Positions 39,715 through 50,048 of a DNA stretch of 64,000 nt are shown piece after piece; position 1 is the first letter of the stretch; each line of letters starts with the position of its first letter. The stretch is from Azorhizobium sp943371865 (GTDB lineage Bacteria > Pseudomonadota > Alphaproteobacteria > Rhizobiales > Xanthobacteraceae), in NCBI RefSeq assembly GCF_943371865.1, contig NZ_CALRWL010000030.1:11114-75113 (forward strand), read 5' to 3'. A model generated the notes under the pieces. That model worked only from the letters and a program-made list of their open reading frames with translations, was not told where the DNA came from and did not search any database. A program made the translations under genes and the position numbers.

Positions 39715-40179
39715 ATGATCCTTGCTTTGTACTGCCCCGACATCGCCCAGAATGCCGGCACCTGCCTGCGCACCGGGGCCTGTCTGGGGGTGCCCGTCCA
39801 CCTCATCGAGCCCGCCGGTTTTCCGGTCAGCGGGGCCGCTTTTCGCCGGGCCGGCATGGATTATCTCGATGCCGCCGACTGGCATCGCCATGCCTCCTTC
39901 GCCGCGTTCGAGGCCTGGCGCACGGCCGCCGGGCACCGCCTCGTTCTGTTCACCACCAAGGGGGCGGCGCCCCTGCACAGCTTTTCATTCCAAAGTGACG
40001 ATGTGCTGCTGTTTGGCCGCGAGAGCGCCGGCGTGCCGCAGGAGGTGCACGAGCGCGCCGATGCCCGCCTGCTGATCCCGCTGCGCCCCGGCATGCGCTC
40101 CTTGAATGTGGCGGTGTCCGCCGCCATGGCGCTGGGCGAGGCCCTGCGCCAGACCGACGGCTTTCCGGCGATGGCCTGA
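39715..40179 (+). CDS. trmL: tRNA (cytidine/uridine-34 2'-O)-methyltransferase
   Basis: A 154-residue SPOUT-fold (knotted) methyltransferase that methylates the wobble ribose of tRNA-Leu. It shows the three SPOUT motifs: NAGTCLRTGACLG near the start, DDVLLFGRESAGVP, and IPLRPGMRSLNVAVSAAMALGE. Length equals that of TrmL. The ATG at 39715 begins the conserved MILALYCPDIAQNAG. It is divergent from the bc1 operon and upstream of hemF. Confidence 0.93.
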   Translation: MILALYCPDIAQNAGTCLRTGACLGVPVHLIEPAGFPVSGAAFRRAGMDYLDAADWHRHASFAAFEAWRTAAGHRLVLFTTKGAAPLHSFSFQSDDVLLFGRESAGVPQEVHERADARLLIPLRPGMRSLNVAVSAAMALGEALRQTDGFPAMA

Positions 40180-40296
40180 TCCGGCACGGCGCCGACGACG
40201 CTGCGCGATTCGCGCCAGCCGCCGTTTCGGCCCTGCCCTTCCGCCTGGGGCGGGCTCGGGCTAGAACGCCCCTCCCCATTGCAGCGGAGCCCCGCC

Positions 40297-41181
40297 ATGA
40301 TCGCAGCCCATATCGAGGCCCATAAAAGCGAAGCCCGGGCCTGGTTCGAGGCCCTGCAAGGGCGCATCATCGAGGCCTTCGAGACGCTGGAGGACGAAGC
40401 CTCCGAGGCGCTCTATCCCGGCGCGCCGGGCCGGTTCGAGCGCTCGCCCTGGAACCGCACCGACCATAGCGGCGCCCCGGGCGGCGGCGGCGCCATGGCC
40501 TTGATGCGCGGGCGGCTGTTCGAAAAGGTGGGGGTGCACACCTCCACCGTGTTCGGCGAGTTCGCCCCCGAATTCCGCGACCAGATCCCCGGCGCTTCCG
40601 AAGACCCGCGCTTCTGGGCCTCGGGCATTTCGCTCATCGCCCATATGCACAGCCCGCATGTGCCGGCGGTGCATATGAACACGCGGTTCGTGGTCACCAC
40701 CAAGAGCTGGTTCGGCGGCGGCGCCGACCTCACCCCGGTGCTGGACGCCCGCCGCACCCAGGACGATCCCGACACATTGGCCTTCCACGCCGCCATGCAG
40801 GGCGCCTGTGCGCCCCACGCCGTGGCGGACTATCCGCGCTTCAAGACCTGGTGCGAGGAGTATTTCTTCCTCAAGCACCGCAATGAGCAGCGGGGCATCG
40901 GCGGCATCTTCTATGACTGGCTGAACAGCGGCGATTTCGCCGCCGATTTCGCCTTCACCCGCGATGTGGGCACCGCCTTCCTGGACATCTATCCCCATCT
41001 GGTGCGCGCCAACATGGCCAAGCCCTGGACCGAAGCCGAGCGCGAGGAGCAATTGATTCGCCGCGGGCGATACGTGGAATTCAACCTGCTGTATGATCGC
41101 GGCACCATCTTCGGCCTGAAGACCGGGGGGAACGTCGCGTCGATCCTCTCCTCCATGCCGCCGGTGGTGAAATGGCCTTAA
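40297..41181 (+). CDS. hemF: Oxygen-dependent coproporphyrinogen III oxidase
   Basis: A 294-residue haem-synthesis enzyme converting coproporphyrinogen III to protoporphyrinogen IX with oxygen. Family blocks are clear: GAPGGGGAMALMRGRLFEKVGVHTS, HMNTRFVVT, WFGGGADLTP, the FKTWCEEYFFLKHRNEQRGIGGIFYDWL block, and a C-terminal FNLLYDRGTIFGLKTGGN. Length typical. GCGGAG precedes the ATG. No oxygen-independent partner is visible. It starts 117 bases after trmL. Confidence 0.96.
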   Translation: MIAAHIEAHKSEARAWFEALQGRIIEAFETLEDEASEALYPGAPGRFERSPWNRTDHSGAPGGGGAMALMRGRLFEKVGVHTSTVFGEFAPEFRDQIPGASEDPRFWASGISLIAHMHSPHVPAVHMNTRFVVTTKSWFGGGADLTPVLDARRTQDDPDTLAFHAAMQGACAPHAVADYPRFKTWCEEYFFLKHRNEQRGIGGIFYDWLNSGDFAADFAFTRDVGTAFLDIYPHLVRANMAKPWTEAEREEQLIRRGRYVEFNLLYDRGTIFGLKTGGNVASILSSMPPVVKWP

Positions 41182-41273
41182 AGCCGGCAACCGACGTTGT
41201 CGTGGCGGCGCCTTGTAATGCCGCTGTCACGCAACACCGCTAGGCCGACGTGCCGTCCATCAGGAGATACGCC

Positions 41274-41489
41274 ATGGCCTTCGCACCGGGTGACATTGTT
41301 CAGCTCAAATCCGGCAGCCCCGCCCTCACCGTGATCTCCGAGACCGGAGAGACCGTTGAAGTGGTGTGGTATTCCGACGAAGTCGGTGAATTCCGCACCA
41401 ACTCTCTCCCCGCCATCACCCTTGAAGCCCTCGAAGTCGTCGACTTCGAAGAGGACGAGGATGAAGAGGAAGAAGACGACGAGGCCTGA
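41274..41489 (+). CDS. DUF2158 (YodC-family) small protein
   Basis: A 71-residue protein with the DUF2158 core (FAPGDIVQLKSGSPALTVI, VVWYSDEVGEFRTNSLPAITLE), a small beta-barrel-like fold of unknown role. It ends in a highly acidic tail (DFEEDEDEEEEDDEA), longer than in typical members; this could bind metal, basic proteins or simply aid solubility. AGGAG before the ATG gives a firm start. A GC-rich terminator with six T follows. Confidence 0.85.
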   Translation: MAFAPGDIVQLKSGSPALTVISETGETVEVVWYSDEVGEFRTNSLPAITLEALEVVDFEEDEDEEEEDDEA

Positions 41490-41530
41490 GCGCCGCGCCC
41501 GGCTTGCGTCGGGCGACTGAGAATTCTTTC

Positions 41531-41575
41531 GGCCGGCCCGCGCCCACCCGCGCGGCGCCGGCCGTTCGCTTTTTT
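41531..41575 (+). terminator. Terminator after the DUF2158 gene
   Basis: GGCCGGCCCGCGCC pairs, with a bulge, with GGCGCCGGCC and is followed closely by TTTTTT. Confidence 0.7.
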
Positions 41576-41697
41576 GGCAGCGGCGTTGGGGGACGCTCGA
41601 CGTCGCGATTACGCGCTGTCCGGCGGTTCTGAATCCTGGAGTGTGCGCGCGCGGGATGGTGCGTTGGGCGGTGGACAGCCAGCCACCCGGCCCTGAG

Positions 41698-41745
41698 CGT
41701 TTCACCCCCCGCCCTGCCCTCCCCCGCACGGGGGGAGGGTTCACC
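41698..41745. repeat. REP-like palindromic repeat, copy 1
   Basis: It begins GCGTTTCACCCCCC and contains CCTCCCCC/GGGGGGAGG arms. Nearly the same sequence occurs at 46918-46967 and inverted at 47009-47050. Here it overlaps the cca stop codon and may end the minus-strand transcript. Confidence 0.65.
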
Positions 41746-42970
41746 GATCGCAGGCGGCCGCATCCGCCAGCGCTGCGATCTGCGCCGCATCGGTGGGAAA
41801 ATCCGCGGCGATCCAGGCCGCTTTGGCCTGCGCCAGCGCGGCGCCCAGCGCCGGCCCCGGCCGCAGGCCGCGCGCCATGAAGTCGGTCGCGGTGAAGGGA
41901 CTGTCCGGCGGCACCCATGCCATCGCCATCTGCGCCAAGGCGGAGGGGTCACCCCCGCGCCGGGCGCAGGCGATCAGCAGCCGATCGAGAAACGCCGGCG
42001 CACCGATCCCATAGATCAGCGCCCGCGCCACCCGCGCATCGAGATCGGCGCGCACGGCGGGCGCCCCGCTGAGCGCCTCCAGCCGGGCAAATTCCGCATT
42101 GGACAGGCGCAGGCGCGCCCGCAGCCGCTCGGCATCCTCGCCGATGCGCACCGCGAGCACGCCGAGGCGCCGCATGGGGTCGGGCGTGAGATCGAGGGCC
42201 TGCTCCAGCTCCACCAGCCGGGCAAAGCCGCGCCCGTCGGCCACCCCGCCCAGGATGCGGCCCAGCAGCCCGGCCTCGCTCATGGTCACCAGGGTCGCCG
42301 CCGCGCCGGGCGCCACCAGCAGCTTCACCAGTTCCGCCCGGATCCGCTCCCGCGACAGACGGTCGAGCCCGGCCCGCAGCCGGATGGCGGCGGCCAGCGC
42401 GGGCGGGTCCAGCGGGCCGGAGCCGTAGGCGGCGTGAAAGCGGAACAGCCGCAGGATGCGCAGATGATCCTCGCGAATGCGGGTGTCCGGATCGCCGATG
42501 AACCGCACCTGGCGCGCCCGCAGATCCGGCAGGCCGCCCACCGGGTCGAACACCTGGCCGTGGGCGTCCGCATAGAGGGCGTTGAAGGTGAAGTCGCGCC
42601 GGGCGGCATCGCGCGCCCAGTCGGTGCCGAACCGCACCACCGCGTGGCGCCCGTCGGTCTCCACGTCCTCGCGCAAACTGGTGACCTCGAACGGCACCCC
42701 GGCGCTGAGCACGGTCACCGTGCCATGGGCGATGCCGGTGGGCACGGTCTTCAGCCCGGCGGCAGCGGCGCGGCGCACCACCTCGTCGGGGACGGCGGTG
42801 GTGGCCAGATCAATCTCGCCCACTGGGAGGCCCATCAGGGCATTGCGCACCGCCCCGCCCACCAGCCGGGTCTCGATGCCATCGCCATTGAGCGCTGCCA
42901 GCACCGCTTGCAGCGCCGGGGCCTGGAACCAGGGGGCTCCGGCCAGCGACGGCAGGGCGTCGGTGCTCAT
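41741..42970 (-). CDS. cca: CCA-adding enzyme / poly(A) polymerase family (class II)
   Basis: A 409-residue nucleotidyltransferase that adds or repairs the tRNA 3' CCA end. Visible motifs: RLVGGAVRNALMG, the catalytic aspartate region GEIDLATTAVP, RRDFTFNALYAD, FIGDPDTRIREDHLRILRLFRF and ERIRAELVKLL. No HD domain is seen, so it is the alphaproteobacterial short form. A single-function adding enzyme is the likely reading. Its stop lies in a REP-like repeat. It is followed upstream by DUF6111 and NUDIX genes, a common alphaproteobacterial order. Confidence 0.93.
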   Translation of the reverse strand: MSTDALPSLAGAPWFQAPALQAVLAALNGDGIETRLVGGAVRNALMGLPVGEIDLATTAVPDEVVRRAAAAGLKTVPTGIAHGTVTVLSAGVPFEVTSLREDVETDGRHAVVRFGTDWARDAARRDFTFNALYADAHGQVFDPVGGLPDLRARQVRFIGDPDTRIREDHLRILRLFRFHAAYGSGPLDPPALAAAIRLRAGLDRLSRERIRAELVKLLVAPGAAATLVTMSEAGLLGRILGGVADGRGFARLVELEQALDLTPDPMRRLGVLAVRIGEDAERLRARLRLSNAEFARLEALSGAPAVRADLDARVARALIYGIGAPAFLDRLLIACARRGGDPSALAQMAMAWVPPDSPFTATDFMARGLRPGPALGAALAQAKAAWIAADFPTDAAQIAALADAAACDR

Positions 42971-42980
42971 GTGGGGATGC

Positions 42981-43241
42981 TCACTTGTAATAGCCGGGCT
43001 GGAACACCCCGTCCTTCATCTGCGCCGGCACATAAACGCTGCCGGGGGGCGCGCTGTTTTCCATTTCGAACACATAGAGGCCGACGGCCACCAGCAGCAC
43101 CGCGGCCACGGAACAGGCCACCAGCGCGCGCGGCGACCAGTGCTCGGGCACCATGGAGCCGCGCAGCGCCAGCAGCACCAGGGCGTAGGCGACGAACGGC
43201 GACAGGAACAGCGCCGTCTCCACCAGGATGGTGCGGATCAT
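42981..43241 (-). CDS. DUF6111-family small membrane protein
   Basis: An 86-residue protein with two hydrophobic segments (ETALFLSPFVAYALVLLAL and ALVACSVAAVLLVAVGLYVF) and a short soluble tail ending FQPGYYK. It matches the DUF6111 family, which is seen between cca and a NUDIX gene in many alphaproteobacteria. Role unknown. Its ATG overlaps the TGA of the NUDIX gene by one base, and cca starts 10 bases after it, so the three are co-translated. Confidence 0.85.
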   Translation of the reverse strand: MIRTILVETALFLSPFVAYALVLLALRGSMVPEHWSPRALVACSVAAVLLVAVGLYVFEMENSAPPGSVYVPAQMKDGVFQPGYYK

Positions 43242-43957
43242 CAGGCATATACTCGCATATAGAGGTTGCGCAGCAATCCGGCGGTGACCCCCCAGATGAA
43301 GCGCTCCTCATAGGGTATGGCATAGAAGTAGCGCCGCACCCCGTCCCGTTCGCGCGATTGGCGCTGATGGTTGGCCGGGGTCATCAGGAAGGCCAAGGGC
43401 ACCTCGAACGCCTCCTGCACCTCGGCGGGATTGAGGGTGAGGGCATAATTGGGCGCCACCAGCCCCACCACCGGCACGATCCAGAAATTGGTGCCGGAGA
43501 GATAGCCATCCAGAAACCCCAGCGGCCGCACCAGATGGCTGGCCAGCCCCACCTCCTCGCGCGCCTCGCGCAGAGCGGCATCCACCTCATCCTTGTCGCC
43601 CGGATCCACCCGCCCGCCGGGAAAGGCGATCTGGCCGGCATGGGTGGACAGGGTGGTGGCGCGCAAGGTCAGCAGCACGGTGGGTTCCGGCCGCGCCACC
43701 ACCGCCACCAGCACCGCCGCATGGCGCGGCGCCTGGCTGGGCGGGGGGCGATGGTCGGAAATGGCGTGGTCGCCGTTCACGCTGGCATAGGCGCCGTGAT
43801 CATAGTCCGGCGGCGGGACCGGCGACAGGCGGGTGCGGGCCCGCGCCAGGAAATCCGCCAAAGGCGAGGCCTCCGGCGCGCTGGGGTCCGGTTCGGCGGG
43901 ATCAGGGTCGGATTGCAGGGTCACGGGCGGAACAGACCTTCCGGCTTTGGCGGGCAC
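43241..43957 (-). CDS. NUDIX hydrolase, coenzyme A pyrophosphatase type
   Basis: A 238-residue protein. The NUDIX box GGRVDPGDKDEVDAALREAR, continuing REEVGL, has all the metal-binding glutamates. Upstream, LRATTLSTHAGQIAFPGG matches the LLTxRSxxLRxHxGQIxFPGG signature of CoA pyrophosphatases, which cleave CoA to phosphopantetheine and 3',5'-ADP. The start is a GTG with no good ribosome site; a later GTG at 43924 is equally possible. The first 60 residues are Pro/Asp-rich and probably disordered. It is translationally coupled to the DUF6111 gene. Confidence 0.9.
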   Translation of the reverse strand: MPAKAGRSVPPVTLQSDPDPAEPDPSAPEASPLADFLARARTRLSPVPPPDYDHGAYASVNGDHAISDHRPPPSQAPRHAAVLVAVVARPEPTVLLTLRATTLSTHAGQIAFPGGRVDPGDKDEVDAALREAREEVGLASHLVRPLGFLDGYLSGTNFWIVPVVGLVAPNYALTLNPAEVQEAFEVPLAFLMTPANHQRQSRERDGVRRYFYAIPYEERFIWGVTAGLLRNLYMRVYA

Positions 43958-43969
43958 TGAGAGGACACA

Positions 43970-44611
43970 TCAGACGCTGACGAGATCAAGGCCTGCGGCG
44001 GGCATCATGGGGTAGAAGGCCGCCCCCGAGGCCACGCCGAACATAGGCACGCCGTCGCAGCTTCGCACCTCGCCCCGCTCCACCAGATCCAGATAGACCG
44101 CGCGGGTGAGCCGCGCCTCCAGGCCGAACCGCACATGCACATAGGGCCGCAATTCGCCCGGCTCGGCACCGGGCGCGAAGCGCAGCTCATGGCCCGGCCC
44201 GGCGCGCACCAGATCGTCCATATTGGTGCGGAACACCAGCACCGGGCCGGCGTCGGCATCCTCCACCGCCAGGTCCACCGCCAAGAACGGGGCGTCCTCC
44301 ACCTGGATGCCGATCTTTTCCACCGGCGTTTTCAGCACAAAACGCTCGCCCTCGCGGGTGAGCACCGAGGCGAACAGCTTTGTGAGCGCCACCCGGCCGA
44401 TGGGCGTGCCGCCATAGAACCAGGTGCCATCGGCGGCGATGCGCATGTCCATGTCGCCGCAATCGGGCGGGTTCCACGTGTCCACCGGCGCGGGGCCGCG
44501 GCCGCCAGCGGCCTTCACCGCCGCCATCAGCGCCCCCAGCCGGCCCGAAGCCGCGCCGGCGCTGGCATCGGCCGTCGCGGGCGTGGGAACATCCCGGTCA
44601 GTCTGGTCCAT
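43970..44611 (-). CDS. DUF1285-family protein
   Basis: A 213-residue soluble protein with the DUF1285 pattern (WNPPDCGDMDMRIAADGTWFYGGTPIGR, KTPVEKIGIQVEDAPFLAV, VFRTNMDD, RPYVHVRFGLEARLTRAVYLDLVE). The family is structurally known but its function is not. The ATG at 44611 is supported by the beginning of a plausible N-terminus (MDQTDRDVP); the open frame extends far upstream but overlaps the moxR gene. Twelve bases separate it from the NUDIX gene, so it heads the cca operon, divergent from moxR. Confidence 0.85.
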   Translation of the reverse strand: MDQTDRDVPTPATADASAGAASGRLGALMAAVKAAGGRGPAPVDTWNPPDCGDMDMRIAADGTWFYGGTPIGRVALTKLFASVLTREGERFVLKTPVEKIGIQVEDAPFLAVDLAVEDADAGPVLVFRTNMDDLVRAGPGHELRFAPGAEPGELRPYVHVRFGLEARLTRAVYLDLVERGEVRSCDGVPMFGVASGAAFYPMMPAAGLDLVSV

Positions 44612-44849
44612 GATGGCCTCATACCTCGCGATGACGTGACGGGAGCATCCGCTGCGGCGCAAACGGATGGCTCGACGCGGCGCCAACATATCGTAAGCTG
44701 GTCGTTCCGGCAGGTGCGACCGCAGCGGGACAACCCCGCGGACGCCCGGTCGGGTCCGGGTCCGGCCCGAAATGCCGTCATCGTGCGGCTTCGGGCCTGC
44801 TCTCGCCGTCTTTCGCGGCGAGGGTACCGGCCAAGCGGAGACTTTAGGC

Positions 44850-45854
<1,005 letters not shown>

Positions 45855-45861
45855 GCCCCGC

Positions 45862-46833
45862 GTGGCCGAACGCCCGAACGCCCCGTCCCCGGCCCCCGAT
45901 GGCGCGCCGGCCATGGCGCGCCTGTCCCATGATGCAGCCCAACTGGCGGCGGCCATGCCGCGTCTGGTGCTGGAGGCGCGGCGCATCGCCGCCTCGGTGC
46001 AGCACGGCGTCCATGGCCGGCGCCGCTCCGGCTCGGGCGAGAATTTCTGGCAGTACCGGCGCTTCAGCGACGGCGAGCCGGCCAATCGGGTGGATTGGCG
46101 CCGCTCCGCCCGCGACGACCATTTGTATGTGCGCGAGCGCGAATGGGAAGCCGCCCATACGGTGTGGATCTGGCCGGACCTGTCCGCCTCCATGGACTAT
46201 GCCTCGGCCAAGCTCGCCCCCAAGCGCGAACGGGCGCTGGTGGTGGCGCTGGCGCTCGCCGACCTTTTGGTGAAGGGCGGCGAGCGGGTGGGCATTCCCG
46301 ACATCATGCGCCCCACCGCCAGCCGGCGGATCATGGAGCGCATGGCGGAAGCCCTGCTGCTGTCCCCGGCTTTGCCCGCCAGCCTGCCGCCGGCCTTTCA
46401 TCCCTCGCCTCTGTCGGAAGTGGTGCTGCTGGGTGATTTCTGGAGCCCCACCGTGGAAGTGGCCGCCGCCATCGAGCGCCTCGCCCATGGCGGCGCCCAT
46501 GGGCATGTGATCCAGGTGGTTGACCCCTCCGAGGAAACCTTCCCTTTCACCGGCCGCATCGCCTTCCGCGAGCCCGAGGGTGGCGCCACCTTGACCGTGG
46601 GCCGGGCGGAAGCCTGGCGCGCGGATTACGAGACCCGCGTGGCCCTCCATCGCGAGGCCATCCGCGCCGCCGGGCAGCGCCTCGGCTGGGGCTTCCAGGT
46701 CCACCGCACCGACCGCCCCGCCAGCGAACTGCTGCTCGCGCTGCATATGCGCATGGGCGTCGGCGGTTTGGGTGCGGGCGGCATGGGTGCGGGCGCGGTG
46801 GGATCCGGCGCGCCGCAGGAGGCGCTGCCATGA
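45862..46833 (+). CDS. DUF58 (vWA-like) protein
   Basis: A 323-residue protein starting at GTG seven bases after the moxR stop. It contains the DUF58 core YRRFSDGEPANRVDWRRSARDDHLYVREREW and a vWA-like fold (TVWIWPDLSASMDY with the metal-site DLSAS). It has no membrane segment and should be cytosolic. DUF58 proteins always accompany MoxR ATPases and are thought to be their substrates or adaptors. The tail ends in a Gly/Ala/Met-rich run (MGVGGLGAGGMGAGAVGSGA), unusual and perhaps flexible. Confidence 0.9.
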   Translation: MAERPNAPSPAPDGAPAMARLSHDAAQLAAAMPRLVLEARRIAASVQHGVHGRRRSGSGENFWQYRRFSDGEPANRVDWRRSARDDHLYVREREWEAAHTVWIWPDLSASMDYASAKLAPKRERALVVALALADLLVKGGERVGIPDIMRPTASRRIMERMAEALLLSPALPASLPPAFHPSPLSEVVLLGDFWSPTVEVAAAIERLAHGGAHGHVIQVVDPSEETFPFTGRIAFREPEGGATLTVGRAEAWRADYETRVALHREAIRAAGQRLGWGFQVHRTDRPASELLLALHMRMGVGGLGAGGMGAGAVGSGAPQEALP

Positions 46834-47143
46834 GTAGGCGGCTTGGGACGCACCGATACGCGCTCCTGCGCGTGCTCGCGGGCCACGATGCAGGGGCAGA
46901 ACGCCTGGAGCGGAAAGCGTTTCACCCCCCTCCCTGCCCTCCCCCGCAAGGGGGGAGGGTTCCCCCGCGGGGACGGAAACGTCACGCTGAAACCCGCGCG
47001 CCATCCCCCCTCCCCCCTTGCGGGGGAGGGTTGGGGTGGGGGGTGAAACGGCCACGGCCGGGCCCTCGCTCTGACCGCCATAACTCTCTCTTGCCCGCCG
47101 CCGTACCGATGGCCCGCGCTGGCCTGTGGAAGGACGCCCGCGC
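46834..47143. other. Gap within the MoxR cluster holding a repeat doublet
   Basis: About 310 bases. Its main content is the inverted pair of REP-like elements at 46918-47050. No gene is supported; a frame of 105 codons starting at 46830 encodes only repeat-derived sequence. Confidence 0.6.
46918..47050. repeat. Inverted pair of REP-like repeats (copies 2 and 3)
   Basis: Copy 2 (46918-46967) starts GCGTTTCACCCCCC like the copy at 41698; copy 3 (47009-47050) is its reverse, ending GGGGGGTGAAAC. About 40 bases separate them. Each has C-rich and G-rich arms that can fold alone, and the pair can fold together. Confidence 0.7.
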
Positions 47144-49987
47144 ATGATGGGCTTGCCGCTGACGTTCGCCTCGCCGCTGCTGCTCACCGCCTTGCTGGCC
47201 TTGCCGGCGCTGTGGTTCCTGCTGCGGGTGGTGCCGCCGCGCCCGCGCGAACTGTCGTTTCCGCCCACCCGGCTGCTGTTCGACATCAAGCCCAAGGAAG
47301 AAAGCCCCGCCCGCACCCCGTGGTGGCTGACCCTGCTGCGGCTGCTGCTGGCGGCTTTGGTGATTCTCGCCGCCGCCGGCCCGATCTGGAATCCGCCCGC
47401 CGTCGCCCCCTCGGCCGGCGGGCCGCTGGTGATGGTGATCGACCAGGGCTGGCCCGCCGCCGCCACCTGGGGCCAGCGCATGGCCACCGCCTCCGGCCTC
47501 ATCGACGAAGCCGCCGCCAATGGCCGCGGCGTGGCGCTGATCCCCACCGGCGATGTGCCCAAGGACGCCACCTTGCTGCTGCCGGCCCAGGCCCGCGACA
47601 AGCTGCGCTCGCTCTCCCCCGTCGCCTGGGCGCCCGCCCGCAAGGAGGCGCTGGCGCTGGCGGGCAAATATCTCGCCGCCAATGCCGACGCCGGCCTGGT
47701 CTATGTGAGCGACGGCGTCGACCTGAAAGCGGACCAGGAACTGGCCGCCGACCTTGCCGCCCTGAAAGGCGCCCGCCCGGCCTTGGTGGTGAGCGGCGGC
47801 GTCGCCACGCCCTTGGCTTTGGTCGCCCCCGACAATGCCCCCGGCGCCCTCACGGTGAAGGTGCTGCGCCCCGATGACGGCGGCGCCCGCAGCGGCCGGG
47901 TGGAAGCCCGCGACCTGCGCGGTCTGGCCCTGGGCGAAGCCCCGTTCGAATTCGCCCCCGGCGCGCGGGAGACGGAAGCCAAGTTCGACCTGCCGGTGGA
48001 CATGCGCAACGAAGTCTCGCGGCTGGAGATCGTCGGCGAGCGCTCGGCCGGCGCGGTGCAATTGCTGGACAAGCGCTGGCGGCGGCGCACCGTGGGCGTG
48101 GTCTCCGGCGCCTCCAGCGACACCGGCCAGCCGCTGCTGGCCCCCACGTATTATCTCGCCCGCGCTTTGGGGCCGTTCGCCGATGTGCGCATGGGCGACA
48201 GCGGCGCGCCCACGGAGAATATCAACCGCTTCCTGGAGCAGCGGGTGCCGGTGATCATGCTCACCGACGTGGGCACCGTGCCCCCCGCCACCCGGGCGCG
48301 CCTCGCCAAATTCGTCGAGGACGGCGGGGTGCTGGTGCGCTTCGCCGGCCCGCGCCTCGCGAATGCGCAGGATGATCTGTTGCCGGTGCGCCTGCGCCGG
48401 GGCGGGCGGGTGCTGGGCGGCTCGCTGTCCTGGGAAACCCCGCAGGCTTTGGGGGCGCTCAGCCCCGACGGCCCGTTCCGCGACGTGAAACTGCCCAATG
48501 ACGTCAGCGTCACCCGGCAGGTGCTGGCGGAGCCGGACGGCACCTTGGGCGAGCGCACCTGGGCGGCGCTGGCGGACGGCACGCCCTTGGTCACCGGCGC
48601 CCGCCGGGGCAAGGGCCTGATGGTGCTGTTCCACGTCACCGCCGACACCAGCTGGTCGAACCTGCCGCTTTCAGGCACATTCGTTGAGATGTTGCGCCGG
48701 GTCATCGCTCTGTCCGACACCACCGCTCCCGAAGCCGGGGCCGCCGACGCCGCGCGCGCGGGCGTGCCGGCGGGATCTTCGGCGTCCGCCAACCCCGCCG
48801 CCGCCACCGTCGCCCCCACCCGCCTGCTGGATGGCTTCGGCGCCTTCCGGCCCGCCGGCCCCACCGCCCGCCCGGTGCCGGCCACCTTCGCCGGCCGCGG
48901 CAGCGCCGAGCATCCCCCCGGCTTCTATGGCCCGCCCGATGCCCTTTTGGCGGTGAACACCTTGCTGCCCGACGACCGGCTCGCGCCCCTCGACCTCTCC
49001 GCTTTGGGCGGCACCCCGGCTTCGCCGCTGCGCGAAAGCGAGCCGCGTGATCTGCGCGGGGTGGCTTTGGTGGTGGGCATGGGCCTGCTGCTGCTGGATG
49101 CCCTCGCCGTGCTGCTGTTGGCCGGAGGGCTCGGGCGCCTGGGCCGCCGCCGCGCCACCGCCGCCGCTTTGTTCGCCGCGCTCGCCTTGGGCGCGGTGCC
49201 GCTGGCCCCCGCCCCGGCGCGGGCGGATGCGGCCAGCGATTTCGCGGTCAAGGCCACCGCCCAGACCCGCCTCGCCTATGTCACCACCGGCAATGCGGAA
49301 GTGGACGACATCAGCCGCGCCGGACTCGAAGGCCTTACCACCTTCCTCGCCCAGCGCACCGCCCTGCAGGCGGGCGAGCCCATGGGCGTGGACATCGCCC
49401 GCGACGACCTCTCCTTCTTCCCGTTGCTCTATTGGCCGATCCTGCCCAGCGGCCCCCTGCCCTCGCCGGCGGTGCTGGCCCGCATCGATGCCTTCATGAA
49501 GCAGGGCGGCACGGTGGTGTTCGACACCCGCGACGCGCTGGAGACCACGCAGGTGCCCGGCGCGCCGCTCTCCCCCGCCGCCGCCCGGCTGCGGGAAATC
49601 CTCTCCGGTCTCGACATTCCGGAACTGGCGCCGGTGCCGCGCGACCATGTGCTGACCAAGGCCTTCTATCTGATGAAGGATTTTCCGGGCCGCTTCACCT
49701 CCGGCACCACCTGGGTGGAAGCTTTGCCCGCCGCCCGCGACGGCGAGGACCGCCCCGCCCGCGCCGGCGACGGCGTCTCCCCGGTGATCATCACCTCCAA
49801 CGATCTGGCCGGCGCCTGGGCGGTGGGCAAGAATGGCGAGCCCCTGCTGCCGCTCACCCCCGGCGAGCCGCGCCAAAGGGAAATGGCGTTCCGCGCCGGG
49901 GCCAACATGGTCATGTACATGCTGACCGGCAACTACAAGGCCGACCAGGTGCATGTGCCGGCGCTGCTGGAGCGGCTTGGCCAATGA
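47144..49987 (+). CDS. BatA N-terminal / DUF4159 membrane protein
   Basis: A 947-residue protein. The N-terminal 90 residues form the BatA-type domain with two membrane helices (SPLLLTALLALPALWFLL and TLLRLLLAALVILAAAG). A vWA-like region (LVMVIDQGWPAAATWG) follows; a further membrane helix lies near 645 (VVGMGLLLLDALAVLLLAGG), and the last 240 residues are a DUF4159 domain (LAYVTTGNAEVDDISRAGL, GGTVVFDTRDALE, FYLMKDFPGRF). It is the third gene of the MoxR cluster and the likely membrane component. ATG 47144 follows GGAAGGA; an adjacent ATG at 47147 is possible. Biological role of the complex is unknown here. Confidence 0.9.
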   Translation: MMGLPLTFASPLLLTALLALPALWFLLRVVPPRPRELSFPPTRLLFDIKPKEESPARTPWWLTLLRLLLAALVILAAAGPIWNPPAVAPSAGGPLVMVIDQGWPAAATWGQRMATASGLIDEAAANGRGVALIPTGDVPKDATLLLPAQARDKLRSLSPVAWAPARKEALALAGKYLAANADAGLVYVSDGVDLKADQELAADLAALKGARPALVVSGGVATPLALVAPDNAPGALTVKVLRPDDGGARSGRVEARDLRGLALGEAPFEFAPGARETEAKFDLPVDMRNEVSRLEIVGERSAGAVQLLDKRWRRRTVGVVSGASSDTGQPLLAPTYYLARALGPFADVRMGDSGAPTENINRFLEQRVPVIMLTDVGTVPPATRARLAKFVEDGGVLVRFAGPRLANAQDDLLPVRLRRGGRVLGGSLSWETPQALGALSPDGPFRDVKLPNDVSVTRQVLAEPDGTLGERTWAALADGTPLVTGARRGKGLMVLFHVTADTSWSNLPLSGTFVEMLRRVIALSDTTAPEAGAADAARAGVPAGSSASANPAAATVAPTRLLDGFGAFRPAGPTARPVPATFAGRGSAEHPPGFYGPPDALLAVNTLLPDDRLAPLDLSALGGTPASPLRESEPRDLRGVALVVGMGLLLLDALAVLLLAGGLGRLGRRRATAAALFAALALGAVPLAPAPARADAASDFAVKATAQTRLAYVTTGNAEVDDISRAGLEGLTTFLAQRTALQAGEPMGVDIARDDLSFFPLLYWPILPSGPLPSPAVLARIDAFMKQGGTVVFDTRDALETTQVPGAPLSPAAARLREILSGLDIPELAPVPRDHVLTKAFYLMKDFPGRFTSGTTWVEALPAARDGEDRPARAGDGVSPVIITSNDLAGAWAVGKNGEPLLPLTPGEPRQREMAFRAGANMVMYMLTGNYKADQVHVPALLERLGQ

Positions 49988-50048
49988 GCGCGCCCTTGCC
50001 CTTCCGCCTGCCCCCGCGCCGCGCCCCGATGCCCGCTGAAAGGCGCCC